In this document: piece by piece, positions 1 through 4,557 of the stretch
Position numbering within the stretch: position 1 is the stretch's first letter
How the letters are laid out: each line of letters starts with the position of its first letter
Assembly (NCBI GenBank): GCA_015231815.1
Contig: JADGAW010000123.1
Location: forward strand, 1 to 6,508
Source of the DNA: Nitrospinota bacterium
GTDB lineage: Bacteria > Nitrospinota_A > JADGAW01
DNA length: 6,508 nucleotides
Reading direction: 5' to 3'
Position numbers and translations under genes: made by a program
The notes under the pieces: generated by a model
Database searches by the model: none
The model's input: only the letters and a program-made list of their open reading frames with translations
What the model was told of the DNA's origin: nothing

Positions 1-254
1 ATGCTCTTTTGGTTTCTGCCCTTACGGGAGAGGGTCTTCAGGAACTCAGTCAGTTTATTGGCAATTTTTGCCAAAGAGACTGGGTAAATAGTCGCTTAAA
101 AGTTACTGCCGAAACCTATCAAAGAATCGTGGATAAGCTTGGTGTGCAGGCTGTCGTCGTTGAAGAAAGTGACGAAGATTTATTGTGGGTTCGTTGCAAT
201 GGTCCACGAGAGGTTCTGGATAAATTTATTGCCGAAAATTGGGTCAGGGTTTAG
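1..254 (+). CDS. C-terminal fragment of a P-loop GTPase, probably HflX-like
   Basis: The reading frame is open to the left edge (first full codon at position 3) and ends with TAG at 252-254, so only the last 83 or so residues are present. The fragment begins with VSALTGEGLQEL, the G5 guanine-recognition loop (SA-x-T/K-G-x-G followed by an amphipathic helix) found at the end of TRAFAC-class GTP-binding domains. About 55 further residues follow, with a helix-strand-acidic loop-strand-helix pattern (LGVQAVVVEESDEDLLWVRC). This resembles the short C-terminal domain of HflX, a ribosome-associated GTPase that splits stalled or hibernating ribosomes. Other Era/Obg-like GTPases share the same G5 loop. 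The tail lacks an Era KH domain, and MnmE would end differently with a terminal Cys-x-Gly-Lys. The GTPase assignment is secure. The HflX assignment is an inference from the tail because the G1-G4 motifs lie outside the window. Confidence 0.6.
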   Translation, partial: ALLVSALTGEGLQELSQFIGNFCQRDWVNSRLKVTAETYQRIVDKLGVQAVVVEESDEDLLWVRCNGPREVLDKFIAENWVRV

Positions 255-282
255 GTCTTATCATCATTTCTCGAGGAATTTC

Positions 283-393
283 ATGGTTGAGGTTTTTCCA
301 AAAAGTTTAATTGAAACGTGGAAAATTTATATTCATGTATGGTTAAATACCGTCATTACTAATTTATCGGGAGGTTATTATGGTAGAACCTAA
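283..393 (+). CDS. possible 36-codon small ORF ahead of the CDGSH gene
   Basis: An ATG at 283 is preceded by a GAGGAA Shine-Dalgarno-like sequence (273-278) and opens a 36-codon frame. The frame ends at 393, overlapping the first 14 bases of the CDGSH gene in another frame. The peptide starts MVEVFPKSLIETWK and ends in GGYYGRT. It has no recognisable domain and no clear signal peptide. The only support is the ribosome-binding site and the overlap, which would permit translational coupling. The end of this frame runs across the Shine-Dalgarno of the next gene, so its codons there are dictated by another function. It may be a spurious frame in the 125-bp leader. Confidence 0.15.
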   Translation: MVEVFPKSLIETWKIYIHVWLNTVITNLSGGYYGRT

Positions 394-631
394 AATATGT
401 CAGAAAGCACCTTATCAAATGGATATGGAGGCAGGAACCTATGTCTGGTGCGGGTGTGGTCTTTCAAAAAATGACCCATTTTGCGACAATACTCATAAAG
501 GAACAGAATACGAAGGTACAAAACATGCCGCAAAGTTGGTAGAAATTGATGAAGATAAAACAGTACATTGGTGTGGATGTAAAAATAGCAAAAATCCGCC
601 TTTTTGTGATGGCAGCCATAGGACTTTATAA
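380..631 (+). CDS. tandem CDGSH iron-sulfur protein (CISD3/MiNT-like)
   Basis: This is an 83-residue soluble protein with two CDGSH iron-sulfur motifs. The first spans residues 24-39 (C24, C26, C35, H39; sequence C-G-C-G-L-S-K-N-D-P-F-C-D-N-T-H). The second spans residues 65-80 (C65, C67, C76, H80; C-G-C-K-N-S-K-N-P-P-F-C-D-G-S-H). Each matches C-x-C-x2-S-x3-P-x-C-D-x-S/T-H and should bind one [2Fe-2S] cluster through three Cys and one His. Two motifs in one short chain without a membrane anchor is the layout of the CISD3/MiNT class, thought to act in redox or Fe-S/electron transfer. The first motif carries Asn instead of the signature Gly after CD; this position is not a ligand. The ATG at 380 has an ideal GGGAGG (369-374) five bases upstream. 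The gene stands alone between gaps of about 125 and 93 bp. Its physiological partner cannot be told from the sequence. Confidence 0.93.
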   Translation: MVEPKICQKAPYQMDMEAGTYVWCGCGLSKNDPFCDNTHKGTEYEGTKHAAKLVEIDEDKTVHWCGCKNSKNPPFCDGSHRTL

Positions 632-646
632 CTCCTTTGTCAAGCG

Positions 647-674
647 GTAACACTATACCATGGCTTTTTATAAT
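647..674 (+). promoter_or_regulatory. probable sigma70-type promoter of the HKD/Sm-like genes
   Basis: A perfect -10 box TATAAT lies at 669-674. A GTAACA at 647-652 (4 of 6 matches to TTGACA) sits 16 bases upstream as a candidate -35. Transcription would start near 681, giving a leader of about 44 bases before the proposed start codon at 725 and placing the GGGGAGG ribosome-binding site inside it. The surroundings are AT-rich, so chance TATAAT matches are expected. Position in an intergenic gap and correct geometry are the main support. Confidence 0.4.
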
Positions 675-687
675 GATTTTTATCATC
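669..687 (+). promoter_or_regulatory. Fur-box-like dyad overlapping the -10 box
   Basis: This 19-base stretch contains the perfect inverted repeat ATGAT-TTTT-ATCAT (673-686). It agrees with the classical 19-bp Fur consensus (GATAATGATAATCATTATC) at 14 positions by hand alignment. It covers the -10 box and the expected transcription start, where a repressor would block RNA polymerase. It follows an Fe-S protein gene and precedes the HKD gene. AT-rich sequence raises the chance match rate, so this is only a candidate operator. A short hairpin with no regulator is the alternative. Confidence 0.25.
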
Positions 688-709
688 AAAATTCAGAAAT
701 AAGCATAAA

Positions 710-716
710 GGGGAGG
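710..716 (+). promoter_or_regulatory. strong Shine-Dalgarno that points to an AUU start at 725
   Basis: GGGGAGG, preceded by AAA, is a near-perfect anti-16S match and lies in the gap before the HKD gene. The in-frame codon at normal spacing (8 bases after the last G) is ATT at 725. The only nearby ATG (732) is in another frame, 15 bases away, and stops after seven codons at 753-755. The in-frame GTG at 788 is too far downstream (71 bases) to use this site. The ribosome-binding site therefore decides in favour of a start near 725. Confidence 0.6.
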
Positions 717-724
717 TTGAACTT

Positions 725-1249
725 ATTTTTAATGAGGAACATTTCTCTAAAGTAGTTCTTGAAGGAATTCTTGCCGCAACCACCAGTGTGGCAATTTCCA
801 CTGCTGATTTTAAGTCGATGCTCGTTCCAACAGGTGAAAGAGGAAAGGCAGATTCAATCGTAAGTATTTTTTACGAACTTGCTTTCGATGGTGTTGAAAT
901 TCGTCTTCTTCACAGTGGTGTTCCCAGCCTTCCAGCGTTACACGAGATGAAAGAACCTTTGCCTAAGAATTTTATTATTCGGCGATGTCCTCGACTCCAT
1001 TCCAAAACCGTTATTATTGATGCCTGTAAGATGTACCTTGGAAGTGCTAACTTAACAGGAGCAGGTCTTGGAGCCAAAGGTAAGGAACGAAGAAACTTTG
1101 AAGCGGGTCTTTGGACTGAGTCAACAGCACTGATTGACGCTGTTGAAGAAAAGTTTAATGCTTTATGGGAGGGAGTTCATTGTGACCCCTGTGGTCGAAA
1201 GAACATTTGCCCGGTACCTCTTGAAGAACCAGATATTTCCTCTTTATGA
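725..1249 (+). CDS. single-HKD phospholipase D/Nuc-family protein with C-terminal Cys cluster
   Basis: This is a PLD-superfamily protein of 174 residues if translation begins at ATT 725. The catalytic signature is complete: H92-S-K94-x4-D99, six residues, then G106-S-A-N109. It is followed by N-F-E-A-G-L-W, matching the conserved N-x-E region after the HKD motif of Nuc-type nucleases. Only one HKD motif is present, so an active enzyme would be a homodimer, as in Nuc and BfiI. The substrate (DNA, RNA or lipid) cannot be told. No signal peptide is evident, suggesting a cytoplasmic protein. The C-terminus carries C153-x2-C156-x5-C162 (1181-1210), a possible metal-binding knuckle. Start choice: the frame is open from 677 but has no ATG, GTG or TTG before GTG 788. 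Starting at 788 would remove the helix VVLEGILAATTSVAIS that begins the PLD fold and would lack a ribosome-binding site. An AUU start fits best; a sequence error or mutated start is the alternative. It ends in ATGA shared with the next gene. Confidence 0.8.
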   Translation: MFNEEHFSKVVLEGILAATTSVAISTADFKSMLVPTGERGKADSIVSIFYELAFDGVEIRLLHSGVPSLPALHEMKEPLPKNFIIRRCPRLHSKTVIIDACKMYLGSANLTGAGLGAKGKERRNFEAGLWTESTALIDAVEEKFNALWEGVHCDPCGRKNICPVPLEEPDISSL

Positions 1250-1515
1250 CCGGGTTTAAAGAATTAATCGGCAAAGAGGTTGTGCTCGATACCAACACTC
1301 GATTTCTTTATGTCGGAACATTAATAAAATGGAATAAAGAATCGGTTATTCTGGAAAAGGCAGATGTTTTCGATCAGGAAAAAAGCATGAAGTCACGTGA
1401 CCTACACCTTCTTGAAGCATTAAAAGGTGGAATAAATTATAACCGTCATTGTGTTCGGGTTATGGTATCCTCCATAGTTTCAGTAAGTCTTCTTTCTGAA
1501 GTTCGGGAGTTTTAA
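1246..1515 (+). CDS. small protein with Sm/LSm-like beta-barrel pattern
   Basis: This is an 89-residue protein whose ATG overlaps the stop of the HKD gene (ATGA, 1246-1249), implying translational coupling and a joint role. I do not recognise it as a named family. The pattern is that of an Sm fold. A short N-terminal helix leads into a strand at residues 10-16 (KEVVLDT). Next comes an Sm1-like segment at 22-37 (Y-V-G-T-L, then S-V-I-L-E). A variable insert rich in charged residues spans about 41-61. A C-terminal Sm2-like strand pair follows at 69-84 (V-R-V-x-V-S-S-I-V-S-V-S). No catalytic residues stand out. Sm-like proteins usually form rings that bind RNA, so an RNA- or nucleic-acid-binding partner for the HKD enzyme is plausible. 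This is inference from pattern alone; another small beta-barrel (for example SH3-like) would look similar. It has no signal peptide or membrane segment. No strong Shine-Dalgarno precedes it, as expected for a coupled gene. Confidence 0.75.
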   Translation: MTGFKELIGKEVVLDTNTRFLYVGTLIKWNKESVILEKADVFDQEKSMKSRDLHLLEALKGGINYNRHCVRVMVSSIVSVSLLSEVREF

Positions 1516-1575
1516 CCAATATGCACTTTGCCTTGATAGGGTAATTACTTATTTCTTAACCAAATTAAATAAAAC

Positions 1576-2118
1576 ATGAAACATATTATTAAAACACTTC
1601 TTCTCTTTACTCTGTTTTTTCCGGTAAATCTTCAGGCTTTGGAAGTGAAGTTATCGCCGGAAAATACTCAGATAACATTTGATATGGATACCACCTGGCA
1701 TAAATTTAGTGGTAAGGCAAATAAATTCTCTGGTTTTATTTCTTTTGAAAATATGAAAAACCCGGAGAATGTTAAAGGTGTTGTCACGATAAATGTTGCT
1801 GATATGACAACAATGGAAGAGGATAGAGATGAAAAAATGCATAAAACATCTCTACTCGTAGATACTTTCCCGACGATTAAATATCGCATGATCGGATATG
1901 AAAAAGGAAAACTTAAGGGAGAGTTAACCATTCTTAAAACGACCAAACCTGTTGACCTCGTGGTTGAAAGAAAAAAGGTTGATGACAAAACGGTTTATCT
2001 CGGGAAAACAACAATTAAATGGAAAGATTTTGGGGTTGTTGACCCGTCAATTTGGGTTGCTAAGGTTTATGAAGATGTGATTATCTCAGTTGAAGTTGAC
2101 ATCTCAGATGCTCAATAG
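1576..2118 (+). CDS. YceI-family periplasmic protein (lipid/polyisoprenoid-binding fold)
   Basis: This is a 180-residue secreted protein, about the usual YceI length. Residues 1-21 form a signal peptide: KHIIK, a hydrophobic core LLLFTLFF, and probable cleavage after LQA at 21. The mature part follows the YceI pattern. ITFDM (33-37) is the first barrel strand and FSGFISFE (51-58) matches the F-x-G-x-I-x-F strand. DRDEKMHK (83-90) matches R-D-x-H/K-M. FPTIKY (98-103) matches the y-P-x-I-x-F motif. LTILKTTKPVDL (117-128) matches L-T-I-x-G-x-T-K-P-V. KDFGV (150-154) is the late conserved D-F-G. The family has a lipocalin-like beta-barrel, and a crystallised member holds a polyisoprenoid chain. 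The exact ligand is unknown here. A 60-bp gap separates it from the Sm-like gene and no strong Shine-Dalgarno precedes the ATG. It lies 78 bp upstream of an RND exporter, suggesting a shared job in moving a lipid or isoprenoid through the periplasm. Confidence 0.87.
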   Translation: MKHIIKTLLLFTLFFPVNLQALEVKLSPENTQITFDMDTTWHKFSGKANKFSGFISFENMKNPENVKGVVTINVADMTTMEEDRDEKMHKTSLLVDTFPTIKYRMIGYEKGKLKGELTILKTTKPVDLVVERKKVDDKTVYLGKTTIKWKDFGVVDPSIWVAKVYEDVIISVEVDISDAQ

Positions 2119-2141
2119 CTCATTTCAGGAAAGAGTAAATA

Positions 2142-2171
2142 ATGAGTCTTTTTGTTTATCATTCTGGGTAA
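2142..2171 (+). other. possible 9-codon leader peptide ahead of the RND gene
   Basis: An ATG at 2142 has AGGAAAGAG (2127-2135) six bases upstream, the best ribosome-binding site in this gap. It opens only nine codons (MSLFVYHSG) before TAA at 2169-2171. The frame differs from that of the exporter, whose ATG at 2197 has no Shine-Dalgarno of its own. Ribosomes loading here could reinitiate at 2197, which would make this a translated leader. A +1 shift at the T-run (2149-2153) would instead join it to the exporter frame. Confidence 0.2.
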
Positions 2172-2196
2172 ACAATATATTACCGACACCATTTGT

Positions 2197-4539
2197 ATGA
2201 TAAAAAAGTTTATAGAGGTTTTTTCTGTATCGGTTGTTCGCTTCCGCATATGGGTAATTCTTTTTTCCCTTCTTCTTGCTGTGGGGTCACTTTATTGTGC
2301 AAAAGACCTCAAGTTTAACAATTCAAACGAAATGTGGTTTATTGAGGATGACAAAACACTCCTTGACTACCAATCCCTTCTTGCTACTTTTGGTGATGAT
2401 GAATTTCTGATTGTTGGAATAGAAAATAAAGATAAAACAAGCCTGTTTAACCAACAGGATATCGAAAAAATTAAACAAATAACCGACTTTTTAAAAGAGG
2501 AGGAATATGTTACCAAGGTACAGTCGCTTTCAAAAGCCGAGATTATTACCGGGGATGAGGAAGGGCTAACGGTTCGGAAATTATTTAAAAGGTTTGACCT
2601 TACCAAGAAAGAATATCAGGAAAAGGAAAAAATTGCTTTAAATGACCGTTTACTCAAAGGACTTCTTATAAATGAAGATGCGACTTTTTCCATTATTACC
2701 GGAAGAGTTAAACATGTGGAAGGTACGATTGACTTCAAAGTAGTGCTTTCAAATAAACTTAAGCAGTTCATCAAGGATATCAATCAGGAAAATAATTACA
2801 ATATCTTTTTATCGGGTGGACCAATTCTGGATGAAAGTTTTCTGACCCATTCATTGAACGATCAGATGAAACTTATGCCGGTGCTGACACTGGTAATTGT
2901 TATTACTCTTTTTTATTCTTTTCGAACGATTTTTGGCACCATTCTACCCTTAGGGGTAATTTTTGGAACCATTGTGATGGTTTATGGCTACATGGGAGTA
3001 TTGGGGCACGACATGAATATGCTGAATGCGATTGTGCCAATCATAATTCTTGCCATTGGGGTCGCTGATGCAGTACATATTTTGGTGGATTATTATCATG
3101 AAGTAAATAAAGGACATAGCTCAAAAATTGCCGCTGAAAACTCAATAAAAAATCTTTTTACTCCCTGCTTTTTCACCTCAATAACCACCAGTATTGGTTT
3201 TCTTTCCTTTTCCACCAGTAAACTTGTGCCATTAAAAGAGCTTGGAGGGGAGGCAGCTTTTGGGGTCTTTGCTGCTTTTCTTTTATCAGTAACTCTGCTT
3301 CCGGCACTATTATCATTTTTGAAGCCTAAACCGAAAAAAGCAGAACGCATTACGGAAAATAACCTTTTTTATAATCAATTGCATAGAATTTCCACATTTA
3401 CTCCAAGGCAGAACAAAGTCATCCTGACGGTTTTTGGCATAATTACCATGGTTTTTCTTTATTTTGTATTGCAGGTAAAGGTTGATGCAAATGCAATGAA
3501 TTATTTTAAGGATAGTTCAGTGATAAAGCAGGAAACGAGTTATATTGATTCCCGTCTCAAAGGAATTTTTAATATTGAAATTGTTGTTGATTCAGGAAAA
3601 GATGGTGGAGTAAAAGAACCGGAGTTTCTCAAAAAACTTGAGGTTTTAGTTCAGCACTTCGAAAGTTTTCCTGATTACGGAAAGATTATTTCTCTTCTTG
3701 ATTTTATTAAGAAGATGAATAAGGTTATGCATGAGGACAGGGAGGAATTTTACAAAATTCCTGATACAAGAGAAGAGGTTGCCCAGTACCTTCTTTTATA
3801 CTCTTTTTCTTCTCCTGATGAGGATTTGACGGATATTGTTGACTACAATTATCGTTACACCCGCATAAGTGCACGGGTTCCAATTATGAACACTTCCCGG
3901 AGCAAAGAACTTACGCAGGAAACAAAAACATTTATTAAGCAGGAGTTGCCGGAACTTTCTATTACCCTTACCGGTTTAGCAATTCTTTTTAACGCCCTTG
4001 ATATCTATATTCTTGATAGTCAGATTACCGCATTCAGTACTGCTTTTTTTCTGATATTTTTTATGATGATTTTAGTTTTTAAATCATTGAAATACGGTAT
4101 ATTGAGCATGATTCCAAACCTTTTTCCTGTTTTTGCAGCAGCTGGAATTATGGGAATGTTTGGTATTTATCTTGAGTTTGGAACGGTTATGGTTGCTTGT
4201 GTTGTTATTGGAATAGGGGTGGATGACAGTATTCATTACCTTAACCGTTACCTGAGGAAAAAACGAAGCGGGTATAGTCGGAGAGAATCTATTGCCTTTG
4301 CCTTACATGAAGCAGGAAAGCCGATTGTTTTTACTTCTGTAATACTCTTTTTTGGCTTTTTTGTTCTGCTCTTTGGTTCATTTAAAATTAATATTCTCTT
4401 TGGACTTCTTGTGTGTGTTGCCATCCTTTTTGCTCTTCTTGCGGACCTTTTTTTACTTTCATCAATTATGCTTACATTACCGGATAAAAATAGTCCGGTG
4501 GATGGTAGGGGAAAGAAAATTAATTCCGGGGGAGTTTAA
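2197..4539 (+). CDS. RND-superfamily (MMPL-type) exporter, two tandem repeats
   Basis: This is a large inner-membrane transporter of 780 residues with the duplicated MMPL/SSD-like RND layout. TM1 lies at about 17-34, with a large periplasmic loop at about 35-225 containing F-x-x-x-N-E-M-W-F. TM2-TM6 span about 226-372. TM7 lies at about 409-427, a second periplasmic loop at about 430-610, and TM8-TM12 at about 612-755. Each repeat carries the Gly-Asp membrane motif typical of this group: G288-V-A-D291-A-V-H in TM4, and G-I-G-V-D676-D677-S-I-H in TM10. These acidic residues are the likely proton-relay sites. The family (COG1033-type predicted exporters, hopanoid and mycolate transporters) moves lipids or other hydrophobic molecules using the proton gradient. 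The substrate here is unknown; the YceI protein upstream points to a lipid or isoprenoid. I chose ATG 2197 because MIKKF directly precedes TM1 as in relatives. TTG 2152 would add 15 residues without hydrophobic or conserved character. The short cytosolic C-terminus is Gly/Lys-rich. No frameshift is seen. Confidence 0.88.
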   Translation: MIKKFIEVFSVSVVRFRIWVILFSLLLAVGSLYCAKDLKFNNSNEMWFIEDDKTLLDYQSLLATFGDDEFLIVGIENKDKTSLFNQQDIEKIKQITDFLKEEEYVTKVQSLSKAEIITGDEEGLTVRKLFKRFDLTKKEYQEKEKIALNDRLLKGLLINEDATFSIITGRVKHVEGTIDFKVVLSNKLKQFIKDINQENNYNIFLSGGPILDESFLTHSLNDQMKLMPVLTLVIVITLFYSFRTIFGTILPLGVIFGTIVMVYGYMGVLGHDMNMLNAIVPIIILAIGVADAVHILVDYYHEVNKGHSSKIAAENSIKNLFTPCFFTSITTSIGFLSFSTSKLVPLKELGGEAAFGVFAAFLLSVTLLPALLSFLKPKPKKAERITENNLFYNQLHRISTFTPRQNKVILTVFGIITMVFLYFVLQVKVDANAMNYFKDSSVIKQETSYIDSRLKGIFNIEIVVDSGKDGGVKEPEFLKKLEVLVQHFESFPDYGKIISLLDFIKKMNKVMHEDREEFYKIPDTREEVAQYLLLYSFSSPDEDLTDIVDYNYRYTRISARVPIMNTSRSKELTQETKTFIKQELPELSITLTGLAILFNALDIYILDSQITAFSTAFFLIFFMMILVFKSLKYGILSMIPNLFPVFAAAGIMGMFGIYLEFGTVMVACVVIGIGVDDSIHYLNRYLRKKRSGYSRRESIAFALHEAGKPIVFTSVILFFGFFVLLFGSFKINILFGLLVCVAILFALLADLFLLSSIMLTLPDKNSPVDGRGKKINSGGV

Positions 4540-4557
4540 GTTAGGAATGCTTCAATG

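Noticed and set aside
311..348. TTGAAA (311-316) as a -35 box for the CDGSH gene
   Set aside because: No acceptable -10 lies at 15-19 bases spacing; TTAAAT at 343-348 is 26 bases away.
139..393. 84-codon + strand frame from 139, overlapping the GTPase end
   Set aside because: Its first part lies in another frame over the clear GTPase C-terminus. Only the segment from ATG 283 has a ribosome-binding site, and that part is listed separately at low confidence.
390..689. 99-codon - strand frame over the CDGSH gene
   Set aside because: Antisense to a protein with two complete iron-sulfur motifs; its translation is Tyr/His/Phe-rich with no domain pattern.
788..790. GTG 788 as the start of the HKD gene
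   Set aside because: No ribosome-binding site precedes it, and it would cut off the first helix and strand of the PLD fold that are encoded in frame upstream.
1533..1570. TTGATA (1533-1538) as a promoter for the YceI gene
   Set aside because: Nothing close to TATAAT lies at correct spacing; the best AT-rich hexamer is 26 bases downstream, so I could not support a promoter.
1651..1988. Two - strand frames over the YceI gene
   Set aside because: Shadow frames opposite a gene with signal peptide and full YceI pattern; no ribosome-binding sites and low-complexity translations.
2152..2154. TTG 2152 as the start of the RND exporter
   Set aside because: It adds 15 residues without conserved character, and the Shine-Dalgarno is 16 or more bases upstream. 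MIKKF at 2197 is the natural N-terminus before TM1, though TTG cannot be fully excluded.
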